Shown here piece after piece: positions 1-8,960 of a DNA stretch of 64,000 nucleotides. The stretch covers positions 62,001 to 126,000 of the forward strand of contig NZ_NTFY01000004.1 of assembly GCF_002289565.1 (NCBI RefSeq), written 5' to 3'. The position numbers were made by a program, and so were the translations under genes. The notes under the pieces were generated by a model. The model did not search any database and was not told where the DNA came from. It saw nothing but the letters and a program-made list of their open reading frames with translations. Every line of letters starts with the position of its first letter. The first letter of the stretch is position 1. Source of the stretch: Rhodopirellula sp. SM50 (GTDB lineage Bacteria; Planctomycetota; Planctomycetia; Pirellulales; Pirellulaceae).

Positions 1-807
1 ATCGATGTCGTCTTGATACTTTGCCCACGCGAACCAGCCCGGCATGCTGAAGGCCTGGCACAGCAAGAAACTTTCCCACAGCGGCCTGGGGATTTGCAAT
101 CGAGTCAGCAGGTCGGCGATCGCCGCGACGGGCGTGTGGGGTAGTTCCGCCACAAAGCGACGAAATCCTGTCAGCCCAAGAATCTCGGGATTGCAATCAT
201 GAATCGCCGCGCTCCGCCACGCTTGAAAGACCGGCAACTCCTTCCAGGGGCTGTTCCAGCTGGATTGGAATTGATCGTAATGTGCCGAGCAAAACTTGCC
301 CAACTCGTCGACGATCGTTCCGCTCCATCCCTGCGGCGAGAACTGGTCGGCCAGCTCGGCGATCGTTCGAATCGGACGTTGACCGTTGCGCGTCGTGGGA
401 TGCCGGTCGAGTGACTCGCCGCTCGTGGACACACGCAATCGATCCATCACTTGGTCGACGGACAATGGAACCGAGACCCCATCCTGCCGGCTTTCCGCAA
501 TCGCCTGACGAACATCGTCGATGGTGAAGCGACCCTTGGCGTACTGGGATCGATAATACTGAATCGGCATCAGCAATTCGCAGTCGGAAAAGACTTGCAG
601 AAACGCGCGAGCATCGGCAAAGGGGCGTCCGGCGATTCCGCTGTACGGATTGATCGCGACGTAGTCTTTCAACGGCCAGACTTTCGAAACCACTTGCGTG
701 ACACCGGCAAGGATCTCTTCGATCTGACGATAGATGTGGGGTTGGTCGTAGGCAGGGGAAATGAAGGTGTCGCTTGTTTGCTCGGTCGTGAACGGGGCGT
801 TTGACAT
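1..807 (-). CDS. dabA: DabA (DUF2309) inorganic carbon transporter subunit, partial
   Basis: N-terminal 269 codons of a DUF2309/DabA protein; the rest lies beyond the left edge. Translation from the ATG at 807 begins MSNAPFTTEQ and contains the stretch VWPLKDYVAINPYSG typical of the family N-terminus. DabA is the large zinc-containing, carbonic-anhydrase-like subunit that works with the membrane subunit DabB to accumulate bicarbonate. The Cys/Asp/His/Cys zinc residues known in the family lie further downstream and cannot be checked here. The gene is 90 bp downstream of dabB on the same strand, the usual DabB-DabA pairing. Identification rests on the family motif plus this neighbour. Confidence 0.9.
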   Translation of the reverse strand, partial: MSNAPFTTEQTSDTFISPAYDQPHIYRQIEEILAGVTQVVSKVWPLKDYVAINPYSGIAGRPFADARAFLQVFSDCELLMPIQYYRSQYAKGRFTIDDVRQAIAESRQDGVSVPLSVDQVMDRLRVSTSGESLDRHPTTRNGQRPIRTIAELADQFSPQGWSGTIVDELGKFCSAHYDQFQSSWNSPWKELPVFQAWRSAAIHDCNPEILGLTGFRRFVAELPHTPVAAIADLLTRLQIPRPLWESFLLCQAFSMPGWFAWAKYQDDID

Positions 808-825
808 GGGGGGATTCTTGATGGG

Positions 826-873
826 GGTGATGGGGTTGTAAGGTGATGGGGTTGTAAGGTGATGGGGTTGTAA
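826..873. repeat. Three tandem copies of a 16-bp unit between dabB and dabA
   Basis: The unit GGTGATGGGGTTGTAA occurs three times head to tail (826-841, 842-857, 858-873) with no mismatch. It fills half of the 90-bp dabB-dabA spacer and ends 18 bp upstream of the dabA ATG in coordinates (downstream of dabB in the sense direction). On the dabAB sense strand it reads TTACAACCCCATCACC. No protein is encoded. Confidence 0.9.
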
Positions 874-897
874 AACGTTTGTCGCAAGCGACGCGAT

Positions 898-2514
898 TCA
901 GCTTTTCGAAAGCGAACCAAAAACTCGGCGTAGAACGCTCTCGACGTAGAAACCGTTGCTGGCATGCACGTACCAGCGACCGCCTCGGGACTCCGGCCCG
1001 CGCCGCGTTGTGGCTCGCTCGGTCCAAAGCATCGAGATGAATCCACAACCGATGATCGATCCGATGACCGCCCATTGCATGACCGGTAACGTCACGACCG
1101 GCACACTGTCGGCGACAAAACCGTCGACGATGCGGTAGGAAAACGCGTAGAGAAAACAGAGCGCGAGCGCAAAGGCACTGCTTTGCAACACGAGCCGTCG
1201 ATCCGCACTCGCATAGACCTTCTCCAGCCAGTGGGCGATCGCCAGACACAAGACCGCACCCAACACCAATCCACCAGGTTTGGTCGAAGGGTTGATTCCC
1301 AGCGTGAGACTGGCAAGTGCCAAGCAACCCAGTGACACACCGGCGGCGGCCAGCCCCGTCGTCACCCATCGCGGCGCCTCGCCGCCGTCCGCTTTCCGGT
1401 CTGACCTCGCCCCCGCCACAGCACCCATGCGGGACCGCTGGGCGATCGCGTCCCCGCTGCCGAGAAACGCGTGTGCCTTGTACATCGAATGGGCCAAGAT
1501 GTGCAGCAGCGCCGCGGAGAAGGCTCCCAAGCCGCACTGCAACATCATGAAACCCATTTGCGCGATGGTCGAATAAGCGAGCGACTTCTTGACGCTGGTT
1601 TGGGTCAACATCACGACCGCGGCGTAACACGCCGTGACGGCACCGATCGTCGCCAGGACGGCCAGTGTCCATGGAGCGGCGGAGACAATCGGGCTGGTTC
1701 GTACCAACAGGTAACCTCCCGCGTTGACGATCCCCGCATGCATCAGGGCGGACACCGGAGTCGGTGTTTCCAACGTCTGGGGCAACCAAGTGTGAAACGG
1801 GAACTGGGCGGATTTGATCGCCCCAGCCAAAACCAGCAACAGCGCCGCGGTTTGCAGCGGAACGCTGGCGGACGAAAGGTCGGCGACGGCGGTAAACAAC
1901 TCGCTCAGGTACGCGGTTCCGAATTCGCGGTAAAGAAGGATGCAGGCGATCGCCAAGGCCACGTCAGCGATGCGGATGACCGCAAACTTGGTCCAGGCGG
2001 CCCGCACCGCCGCCGCTCGCGTCGAGTCGTGCAAGAGCAAGTGATGCAGCCCGATGCTGGTCATCAACCAGGCGATGTAGAACAGCAGCAAGTGTCCCGA
2101 AAGGACCATCAAGGCGACCGCCGCAAGCGTGAATCCGGTCCAAAGAAAATAGTTGCCTTGCGATCGATCGCCGTCGAGGTAACGCACCGAGTAGCGACAG
2201 ATCACCCAGCCGATGAAGCTGACCATCAAAAACATCAGCGTCGAAACGCCGTCAAGGTAGATCGGCAACGGATCGGAGCCACCGCCGGGAAACCCGGCGT
2301 GCCAGGCATCGGGGTCGCTCGAGCCGAAGGCGAGCCGCAGGGCCATGCCGATCGTCAGCACCGAAGCGACGGCCAATTGCACGGTGGCCAGGGCGGTCAC
2401 CCAGGTGCGGATCGCCAGCGGTGCGGCGTCGGCGTCGCGGCGGGGGACAACCGTCGCCAAGGCGAGCAGCAGCACCGCGGGCAGGGCTGAAATGGTTAAA
2501 ATGGTCCACGCCAT
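898..2514 (-). CDS. dabB: DabB, NdhF/NuoL-like membrane subunit of inorganic carbon transporter
   Basis: 538-residue polytopic membrane protein of the proton-pumping Nuo/Mrp antiporter (NdhF/NuoL) family. The core KSAQFPFHTWLPQTLETPTP followed by VSALMHAGIVNAGGYLL is the family hallmark, with its conserved Lys and His. With DUF2309 next to it, it is the DabB partner of DabA rather than a respiratory complex I subunit; no other nuo genes are nearby. The ATG at 2514 is chosen because a GGAGG precedes it at good spacing (CTGGAGGCCGACCTG) and a hydrophobic segment (AWTILTISALPAVLLLALA) starts immediately after; the longer upstream reading runs through repeat-like sequence. Confidence 0.9.
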   Translation of the reverse strand: MAWTILTISALPAVLLLALATVVPRRDADAAPLAIRTWVTALATVQLAVASVLTIGMALRLAFGSSDPDAWHAGFPGGGSDPLPIYLDGVSTLMFLMVSFIGWVICRYSVRYLDGDRSQGNYFLWTGFTLAAVALMVLSGHLLLFYIAWLMTSIGLHHLLLHDSTRAAAVRAAWTKFAVIRIADVALAIACILLYREFGTAYLSELFTAVADLSSASVPLQTAALLLVLAGAIKSAQFPFHTWLPQTLETPTPVSALMHAGIVNAGGYLLVRTSPIVSAAPWTLAVLATIGAVTACYAAVVMLTQTSVKKSLAYSTIAQMGFMMLQCGLGAFSAALLHILAHSMYKAHAFLGSGDAIAQRSRMGAVAGARSDRKADGGEAPRWVTTGLAAAGVSLGCLALASLTLGINPSTKPGGLVLGAVLCLAIAHWLEKVYASADRRLVLQSSAFALALCFLYAFSYRIVDGFVADSVPVVTLPVMQWAVIGSIIGCGFISMLWTERATTRRGPESRGGRWYVHASNGFYVESVLRRVFGSLSKS

Positions 2515-2795
2515 CAGGTCGGCCTCCAGGGCAAGTCGCAAAACACACGAAGCACAAAACGCGAAAACTGAAACACGTCTTACAATACACGAACCATGAA
2601 ACACGACACATTTGTCGTCAATAGTGTTTCGTGTGTTTTGCCTGTTGGCTTGAGTCGGTTTGGGGGCCGGAGCGGCGGCCGGGGCGAGAAAACACGGGTT
2701 TTTGGCGGCGATAAAATTCACGAATTTTTTTTCGTGGTTTCGGGTGCTAGAATGGATTTCCAGTGCAACGAGAACTCCAGGCGGACCGAACCCGA
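2515..2795. promoter_or_regulatory. Divergent promoter region with long-spaced inverted repeat
   Basis: 281-bp region between dabB (minus) and the winged-helix gene (plus). A 17-bp inverted repeat with one mismatch is visible: CAAAACACACGAAGCAC at 2539-2555 and GTGTTTCGTGTGTTTTG at 2624-2640. A second, smaller palindrome CACGAA/TTCGTG flanks a T-run at 2719-2736. TAGAAT (about 2748-2753) could be a -10 element for the plus-strand gene. An operator role is inferred from position only; ACACGAA-like words also occur elsewhere (for example near 9830). Confidence 0.4.
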
Positions 2796-3170
2796 ATGAA
2801 ATCCAACGTCAAAAAAAAGCGTTCCAGCAAGGTCGACGACCGACCCAAACCCAGCTCTTCAGCCCTCAAGGGGAGTGCTGCCAAGGCGAAAGAGGGTGGT
2901 TCGCGGTGGACGTTTCTGACCAACCACTCCCACGTTCTGATCGTCTTGCACGCCGAGCCGGAACTGGTCCTGCGGGAAGTTGCCGCGCGGGTGGGGATCA
3001 CCGAGCGGGCGGTCCAGCGGGTCGTTCAAGACCTGGAAGAAGGTGGATTCATTCGCCGCGAGCGGGTCGGGCGTCACAACCGCTACGAGGTGCGACCGGA
3101 CGTTCCCCTACGGCACCCGATCGAATCGCATCGCAATATCGGCGATCTGTTGAAGCTGATCACCGGCTAG
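2796..3170 (+). CDS. Small winged-helix transcriptional regulator (ArsR/MarR-like)
   Basis: 124 residues from ATG 2796. A basic, Ser/Lys-rich N-terminal tail (about 1-36) precedes a compact winged-helix domain: [14 protein letters not shown], then [20 protein letters not shown] as the helix-turn-helix and [14 protein letters not shown] as the wing. This type is common in planctomycetes. It is divergent from dabB, so a regulatory link to dabAB is plausible but inferred. An alternative start at 2763 would add 11 residues; 2796 gives the basic tail directly. Its stop codon overlaps the stop of the convergent ClC gene in a shared CTAG. Confidence 0.8.
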   Translation: MKSNVKKKRSSKVDDRPKPSSSALKGSAAKAKEGGSRWTFLTNHSHVLIVLHAEPELVLREVAARVGITERAVQRVVQDLEEGGFIRRERVGRHNRYEVRPDVPLRHPIESHRNIGDLLKLITG

Positions 3171-5011
3171 TCTTCGCTGGACTGCTTCAGTTCCATCAGC
3201 CGTTGGTTGTAGGCGGCGATGGTTTCCTTGCGTCGCAGCATGCCCAGAAAAACGCCCGGACGCTGGGGATCCAGGACCGGCAATTCGTCCAGGTTGTGCG
3301 ACGTGAAGCGGCGCAGCGCGGTGTTCAGATCGTCGTCGGGCGTCAGGTACAGAAAGTTGTCCACCATGATGTCGCGGGCGACCGCCAGGTTCCACAGCGT
3401 GTCGTCGTACAAGTACGCGCGGACGTCGTCATCACTGAAGATGCCGACCATCTTCTGATCGGCGTCGACGACGGGAAAGTAATCTTGGTTGGTGTAGGCC
3501 AATCGATGCACGATGCTATCGAGCGTCATGCCTTCGGGAATCAAGATCAGCTTGCGGTCTTTTTGATACAGGTCGCCGACGATCAATCCTTCCAGCACAT
3601 CGACGATGAAGTCACCGCGGTGGGCCATCGATTCCATCCGGGTCGCGGGCTGGTTGCGATAGAGTCGAAAATGTTGGCTGAACATGAACGTCAGCGTGGA
3701 AACCAACATCGTCGGCAGCAGCAGCCCATAATCGCCGGTCAGCGCACGGACCATGATGATGGTCGAGATGGGAGCCCGCGCGATGCCGGAAAAAAACCCG
3801 GCCATGCCGACCACGGCGAAGGCTTCGGGTTCGCTGAACAGTTCCGGCCAGAATCGCTGAAGCGTCAGACCGACGGCCGCCCCGGTGCAACCGCCGATCA
3901 CCATCGAGGGCCCGAAGACCCCGCCGGAGCCACCCGAACCGATCGTCAACGCGGTGGTCAAGATCTTCGCCATCGCGACCAGCAGGACGCAGGCGATGCC
4001 CAACTGGTCGGCCGTCGTCAACGCGATTTGCAGCACCCCATAACCGGTGCCCAAGGAACCGAGCAGGTTGAGATCACGATCGAACCAGTGGTACAGGCTG
4101 ACGCCGAAGATTCCGGCCAGAGTGGCGCCGATGGCCGGACGGACGTGCGGGAGGATCGGCAATCGCCCGAACGCCGCTTGGCTGGCGAACAGTGTTTTGA
4201 CGTAAACCGCCCCGACCGCGAACAACACCACCGCCAGCGCCACGTAGGCGGGCAATTGCAACGGCGAAACGAAGGTGTGTTCCAAGTCGGCGCCGAACAG
4301 GGGAATGAAACGCGATTGGACCGGCACGGATTGGACATAGACGCTGTAGGCGATCACCGAGGCCGTCGCCGCCGGGACAATCACGTCGGCTTCCAGATCG
4401 GCGTCGCTGTAGAGGATTTCACCGGCGAACACGGCACCGGCCAGCGGCGCACGAAAGATCGCGCCGATGCCCGCGCCCATCCCGGCGGCCAACAGCACGC
4501 GGCGTTCGCGGTTGGAGAGTTTTAATCGCGTCGCCAACCAAGAACCGAACCCGGCCCCGATCAGCGCGATCGGTCCTTCACGACCGCCCGAACCACCGGT
4601 TCCCAACGTGATCGCCGAGGCGAGCGTCTTGATGAACGGGATCCGCGCGCGAATCTTGCCGCGTTTGTTGTGGAACGCATCGATGGCGGCATCCGTTCCG
4701 GCACCCTCCGCTTCGGGGGCAAACGCGTAAACCAGCGTCCCGGACAGCAATCCGCCGACGGCCATGACGACGACGATCATCCAAGGCGAGAAGAAATCCG
4801 AGCGGTGTTCAAATCGATTGGATTCACCGGCCGCATCGAGCGGTTGATAGCCGGCGAACTCGGTCAGGGAATAGCGGACGACGAACTGACCGAGCACATC
4901 GAACGCGATCGCGCCGAGCCCCGCGACGACGCCGATCAACGACGCGAGGAAGATCCATTTTCCCAGCCAATGCAGCTCAAAACGCTTTAGCAATTTCTGC
5001 AGACGTTTCAC
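3167..5011 (-). CDS. ClC-family anion channel/transporter with C-terminal CBS pair
   Basis: 614 residues. The ClC core has [17 protein letters not shown] (GREGP carries the gating glutamate) and [17 protein letters not shown] (the GxFxP region), followed by two CBS domains (about 450-600). The position of the E. coli ClC proton glutamate (E203) is not Glu: [14 protein letters not shown] aligns Glu with E202 and Ile with E203. The usual GSGIP anion motif reads GAGTD. These changes suggest a channel or a differently coupled transporter, not a standard 2Cl-/H+ exchanger. It lies between DabAB and the SulP gene on the same strand (52 bp from the SulP stop), so it may balance charge or supply anion in the same system; this is inference. 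Confidence 0.9.
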   Translation of the reverse strand: MKRLQKLLKRFELHWLGKWIFLASLIGVVAGLGAIAFDVLGQFVVRYSLTEFAGYQPLDAAGESNRFEHRSDFFSPWMIVVVMAVGGLLSGTLVYAFAPEAEGAGTDAAIDAFHNKRGKIRARIPFIKTLASAITLGTGGSGGREGPIALIGAGFGSWLATRLKLSNRERRVLLAAGMGAGIGAIFRAPLAGAVFAGEILYSDADLEADVIVPAATASVIAYSVYVQSVPVQSRFIPLFGADLEHTFVSPLQLPAYVALAVVLFAVGAVYVKTLFASQAAFGRLPILPHVRPAIGATLAGIFGVSLYHWFDRDLNLLGSLGTGYGVLQIALTTADQLGIACVLLVAMAKILTTALTIGSGGSGGVFGPSMVIGGCTGAAVGLTLQRFWPELFSEPEAFAVVGMAGFFSGIARAPISTIIMVRALTGDYGLLLPTMLVSTLTFMFSQHFRLYRNQPATRMESMAHRGDFIVDVLEGLIVGDLYQKDRKLILIPEGMTLDSIVHRLAYTNQDYFPVVDADQKMVGIFSDDDVRAYLYDDTLWNLAVARDIMVDNFLYLTPDDDLNTALRRFTSHNLDELPVLDPQRPGVFLGMLRRKETIAAYNQRLMELKQSSED

Positions 5012-5063
5012 TTGAAAGCGTTTTCCCGGAGCGGATGGCGAGTCGGAGGCGATCCGAGCCGAA

Positions 5064-7061
5064 TCAATCGTGGGCGATCACCTCGGCTCGAGCCCTATCG
5101 TCGGGCATAAAATCGTCCGCGCGAAGGACCTCGACATTCTCCACACAGATCGTGATCGAATGTCGGTCCACAAATTCACGCCGCAGCATGTCCAGCATCG
5201 CTTCGCAAACGGCGGCGGACACCACCAATTCCAACCGCACCTGGTCCTGCTTTGACAATCCCGCATGAAGACCGTGCCGCCCCGCTCCGCGGCAGGGGAT
5301 CGCGGTGTAACCACAGGCCCCACAGGCGATGAATTGGTCGATCAAGGTGTCTTCGAGGGACTCCGACGCCGTCACGGTGACCCGTCGCATTCGCGGCAGA
5401 CTTCGTTTTCTCGCCGCGTGCGGATTGTCGGCAAGCGGTTTCAGAAAATCTAAGCCGCGGACCTCGAATCGTAAGCCCTCTTGCTCAAAATCCCGCTCCA
5501 GCTCGACCAGCTTCTCCATCACGCTGTGGTCGACCAGTTTGGCGTCCGAGAGATCCACGATCAGGTTGCGGCGCTGCACCAAACCGACTTCTTCGATCTG
5601 CCGTTTGAAGGGAATCCAGTTGCTGAAGACCGCGGATTGGCGGGCGATGATCCGGCTGGTTTGCGCGTCGACTTCCTCGATTTCCAGATAGGGTTTAAAC
5701 ATCGATGCCAACGGGACGCCGTTGGAGACGTGGATGATCATCTTGAGCAGAATGCCGGCGGCCACACCGATCAACAGGTCCGTCGCCAACACCATGAACA
5801 TCGTCGTGACGAAGATCGCCAACTGTTCTTTGCCGATCCGCCAAACATGCACGAACTCCGCCGGGTGGGCCAATCGATACCCGGTGTAGACGAGCATCGC
5901 CGCCAGTGCCGCCAGCGGGATCCGGTGCAGCACGGTGGGGATCAACGCGACGCAGCAGAGCAGAAAAATGCCGTGCCAAAAATCGGCAAACCGTGTCCGG
6001 GCGCCGTTGTCGATGTTGGCTTTGGAACGCACGATTTCGGAGATCATCGGCAATCCGCCGATGCTCGCCGCACACAGGTTGGCCACACCGACGGCGACGA
6101 TGTCACGGTCCATGTTGGTCTTGCGTTTCCAGGGGTCCAACAGATCGATCGCCTTGGCGCTGAGCAACGATTCCAAACTACCGATGATGAAGAACATCAT
6201 CGCCCACTTCCAGGCTTTGAATTGCCACAGCGCCGAGAAGTCGGGCAGCGTGATGTCGTCGAACATCCCGAACGCCCGGTCGGGCATCTTGACCAAGTAT
6301 TGCTCGCCGAGTTGGTATTCGTGGTTGGCCAAGGAGTAGGCGTGGGCGTGTAACAAATCGAACCCCATGCCCATCGGAATGGCGACCAGCAAGACGACCA
6401 TCGGCGCGGGGACTTTTTTCAGAATCGAAACCCGTTTTCCCGCCATCGGCCAAAAGAACATGATCAACAAACTGACCACGCCGATCGTGGCAATCGCCGG
6501 ATTGGCTTGGATCACATAGTCGGGGAACTGGCGCAACATCTCCAACGGTCCCCCGCTGGCTCCGGTCACACCCAGGGCGACGGGAAACTGTTTGATCACG
6601 ATGATGATCCCGATCGCCGCGAGCATGCCGTGGACCGCCGAAATCGGAAAGAACTCGCCCAGAATCCCGGCCCGAAAGATCCCGAACAAAATCTGCAGGA
6701 TCGCGGCGGCCACGCCCACGGCCAGCGCGGCCTTGTAGGCGCTCAAGTCGGCGTCGGTCCAGCCGCCGATCAATCCGTCGCCGCCGAAGTCTTCGATGCA
6801 TCCAATGGCAATCACGATCAACCCCGCCGCCGGACCCTTGATCGTCAGCTCGCTATTGCTGATGAACGTCGTCACAATCGCTCCGATGATCGCGGTGAAG
6901 ATGCCCGCGATCGGCGGGTACCCGCACGCCAACGAGATCCCCAAGCACAGCGGCAGGGCGATCAGAAAGACCAGCAGCCCGGAAACAATGTCTTGTTTGA
7001 AGTAACGTCGAAATCCCGCCAAATTGCCGCGGGGTTGGTCGTCGATCTGAGGGGCTGACAT
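5064..7061 (-). CDS. SulP/SLC26 anion transporter with STAS and C-terminal PII-like domain
   Basis: 665 residues from ATG 7061 ([12 protein letters not shown]; the longer reading adds 28 low-value residues). Order: SulP membrane core (about 15-440, with [20 protein letters not shown] and [11 protein letters not shown]), STAS domain (about 455-555, [20 protein letters not shown]), then about 105 residues (560-665) resembling a PII/SbtB-type fold: [52 protein letters not shown] and [16 protein letters not shown]. Several SulP proteins (BicA type) move bicarbonate with Na+. The dabAB and carbonic anhydrase neighbours favour a bicarbonate role here; substrate and the PII-like assignment are inference from sequence pattern. 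Confidence 0.85.
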   Translation of the reverse strand: MSAPQIDDQPRGNLAGFRRYFKQDIVSGLLVFLIALPLCLGISLACGYPPIAGIFTAIIGAIVTTFISNSELTIKGPAAGLIVIAIGCIEDFGGDGLIGGWTDADLSAYKAALAVGVAAAILQILFGIFRAGILGEFFPISAVHGMLAAIGIIIVIKQFPVALGVTGASGGPLEMLRQFPDYVIQANPAIATIGVVSLLIMFFWPMAGKRVSILKKVPAPMVVLLVAIPMGMGFDLLHAHAYSLANHEYQLGEQYLVKMPDRAFGMFDDITLPDFSALWQFKAWKWAMMFFIIGSLESLLSAKAIDLLDPWKRKTNMDRDIVAVGVANLCAASIGGLPMISEIVRSKANIDNGARTRFADFWHGIFLLCCVALIPTVLHRIPLAALAAMLVYTGYRLAHPAEFVHVWRIGKEQLAIFVTTMFMVLATDLLIGVAAGILLKMIIHVSNGVPLASMFKPYLEIEEVDAQTSRIIARQSAVFSNWIPFKRQIEEVGLVQRRNLIVDLSDAKLVDHSVMEKLVELERDFEQEGLRFEVRGLDFLKPLADNPHAARKRSLPRMRRVTVTASESLEDTLIDQFIACGACGYTAIPCRGAGRHGLHAGLSKQDQVRLELVVSAAVCEAMLDMLRREFVDRHSITICVENVEVLRADDFMPDDRARAEVIAHD

Positions 7062-7285
7062 CAGCGTGTTTCGGTGAAGGATTGAACGAAAACGGGACAA
7101 AGACAATGTGGCTCGGGGCTTGTGCGGGCAGGGGGTGCCGCGCATATTCCAAGTCGCGAATGATGCCGGATGCCGGCTCCCCGGGCGTGGGGTGGTTGGG
7201 GTCTAGGAACCCGAACGGCCTCACGCTTCGACGGCAGGCTAGCTCGGCGGGCCAGATTCGGCGGATGATCGGCATCGCAAATGCA

Positions 7286-7301
7286 AGCAGGGTTTGTGCC
7301 A
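7286..7301 (-). promoter_or_regulatory. Candidate sigma-54 (-24/-12) promoter for the SulP gene
   Basis: On the minus strand the sequence reads TGGCACAAACCCTGCT. It has GG and GC separated by exactly 10 bases and TGGCAC intact, close to the consensus TGGCACG-N4-TTGCW. It points toward the SulP-PII gene, with an untranslated leader of about 210 bases. A sigma-54-dependent activator is encoded divergently from 7438, which makes the assignment more credible. Confidence 0.55.
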
Positions 7302-7437
7302 ACCGCTGCGTTTGGTCTGTTTCCCCGTGTTTTTGCGTTCTGTCGCCTCATCGTCGCCCAGTGAACGTGCAAGCGGTTGCACGCGGCGTGCAATCCATTG
7401 CAGTCTCCGATCGGCTCGAATTCCCCAGCAACGTCTC

Positions 7438-8796
7438 ATGACTGAACCCGTCCGAATCCTGATCGTTGACGATGAGCCGCACATCCGCAGCGGACTGGCC
7501 AAAGGTCTTGCCAAATCGGGAGACGTCATCGACACGGCCGGTGACGTCAATCAGGCGTTGGACAAATTGGAGCAAGCGGAATACCAAGTGGTGATCGCCG
7601 ATGTCCGGCTGCCCGGCGACCGCGACGGGTTGGACCTGGTCTCGTGGATCCAACAGCGCTGCCCGGAAACCAACACGTTGGTCATCACAGCACACGGGAC
7701 GGTCGAGACGGCCGTCGATGCGATGCGCCGCGGCGCGTTTGATTTCATCACCAAACCGGTCGACTTGAACCTGATTCGCCAGCAGGTCGGACGGGCCTTG
7801 GACCACGGTCGGCTACAGAGCGAAAACCGGGTCCTCCGCGACCGGCTGGCCGACGCCGGCGCGATCTCCGAGATCATCGGCAATTGCACGATCATGCAAG
7901 AGTTGTTTCAGCAACTGCGTCAGGTCGCCGACACCGATGCGACCGTCTTCATCCAAGGCGAGAGCGGCACCGGCAAGGAACTGGTCGCCCGCGCCTTGCA
8001 TGACCTGAGCAGTCGATCCAGCGGCGAGTTCGTCGCCGTGAATTTGGGAGCGCTGCCCGAGTCACTGTTGGAAAGCGAGTTATTCGGTCACGAGAAGGGT
8101 TCGTTCACCGGTGCCTCACGACAGAAACCGGGCTGCTTTGAACAGGCCCGCGGCGGCACCTTGTTCTTGGACGAGATCACCGAGATCCCGACCAAGAGCC
8201 AAGTCGATTTGCTCCGCGTCCTGGAAACCGGACAGTTCCAGCGGGTGGGCGGCGAAGCCCTGTTGAGCTCCGATGCCCGCATCGTCTCGGCAACCAACAA
8301 GGACCCGCTATCGCTGATCGACGACGGGGTCTTTCGCGACGACCTGTATTACCGTCTGAACATCGTCCCGTTGGTGATTCCGCCACTGCGGAAGCGTCGC
8401 GACGACATCCCCCTGTTGGTCGAACACTTTGTCAAGCATTTTTGCCAGCGGCACAAACGACCGGACAAACAGTTTTCCGACGACGCCTTGGAATTATTGA
8501 CGGCGGCCAGTTGGCCGGGCAACGTCCGTCAGCTCCGCAATGTCGTCGAGCGGTTGGTGGTCACCCATGTCGGCGACCGTATTGATGCCAACAGTCTGCC
8601 GTCGGAACTGACCGTCGTCCATGCGGTCGGATCGACCGAAGTTCGGACTTTGGCCGAGGCGACCGAGTCGGCCGAGAAAGAGGCCATCAAGGTGGCGCTG
8701 GGCGCGTGCGGGTTCCATCGCGAACAAACCGCCCGCGCACTCGGCGTCAGCGTCCGCACGCTGCACTACAAGATGAGCCGCTACGGACTGCACTGA
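7438..8796 (+). CDS. NtrC-family sigma-54-dependent response regulator (orphan)
   Basis: 452 residues from ATG 7438. Receiver domain: DDEPH near residue 11, phospho-acceptor Asp55 in VVIADVRLPG, conserved Thr and Lys in VITAHGTVE and FITKPVDL. AAA+ domain: Walker A GESGTGKE, and GSFTGAS as the sigma-54 contact (GAFTGA) loop. C-terminal Fis-type helix-turn-helix: HREQTARALGVSVRTLHYKM. It activates sigma-54 RNA polymerase after phosphorylation. No histidine kinase is adjacent. It is divergent from the SulP gene and upstream of a carbonic anhydrase, suggesting control of carbon uptake; that target is inferred. Confidence 0.93.
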   Translation: MTEPVRILIVDDEPHIRSGLAKGLAKSGDVIDTAGDVNQALDKLEQAEYQVVIADVRLPGDRDGLDLVSWIQQRCPETNTLVITAHGTVETAVDAMRRGAFDFITKPVDLNLIRQQVGRALDHGRLQSENRVLRDRLADAGAISEIIGNCTIMQELFQQLRQVADTDATVFIQGESGTGKELVARALHDLSSRSSGEFVAVNLGALPESLLESELFGHEKGSFTGASRQKPGCFEQARGGTLFLDEITEIPTKSQVDLLRVLETGQFQRVGGEALLSSDARIVSATNKDPLSLIDDGVFRDDLYYRLNIVPLVIPPLRKRRDDIPLLVEHFVKHFCQRHKRPDKQFSDDALELLTAASWPGNVRQLRNVVERLVVTHVGDRIDANSLPSELTVVHAVGSTEVRTLAEATESAEKEAIKVALGACGFHREQTARALGVSVRTLHYKMSRYGLH

Positions 8797-8809
8797 GGGC
8801 TTGCGTCCA

Positions 8810-8928
8810 ATGCCATCTACTTTGACGCCAAGCGGGGTGTTGTTTGTTAGCGGTAGGGCGCGAGCCCTCCGGTCTTTCACGGTGTTTTTGAAGCGCGACC
8901 GGACGGCTCGCGCCGTTCCGCTAACACC
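8810..8928. repeat. Dispersed palindromic repeat, family A (copy 1)
   Basis: Imperfect hairpin 8846-8926 with ends GTTAGCGG / CCGCTAAC and inner arms GGGCGCGAGCCCTCCGG / CCGGACGGCTCGCGCC. The left flank from 8810 (CCATCTAC...CGCCAAGCGGGG) is also shared with the copy at 24996. Related copies lie at 50184-50256 and 56671-56863. Non-coding; it sits just after the response regulator, between convergent genes. Confidence 0.9.
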
Positions 8929-8960
8929 TTGAGGCCGTCCGGTGTCCCTCGGACGTCATG

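Noticed and set aside
197-1789. 530-codon minus-strand frame through the dabA/dabB junction
   Set aside because: Out of frame with both DabA and DabB, which are supported by motifs; it reads through the 16-bp repeats.
2660-4525. Long plus-strand reading frame (621 codons) opposite the ClC gene
   Set aside because: Antisense shadow in GC-rich DNA; Arg/Gln/His-rich composition and no domain, while the minus strand encodes a clear ClC protein.
7146-7437. A small gene or tRNA between the SulP and regulator genes
   Set aside because: No cloverleaf or coding pattern was seen; the region is best read as a divergent promoter.
8846-8926. Palindromic repeats as a CRISPR array
   Set aside because: Copies are dispersed at 8.8, 25, 50 and 56.7 kb, are not spaced by unique spacers, and no cas gene is present.
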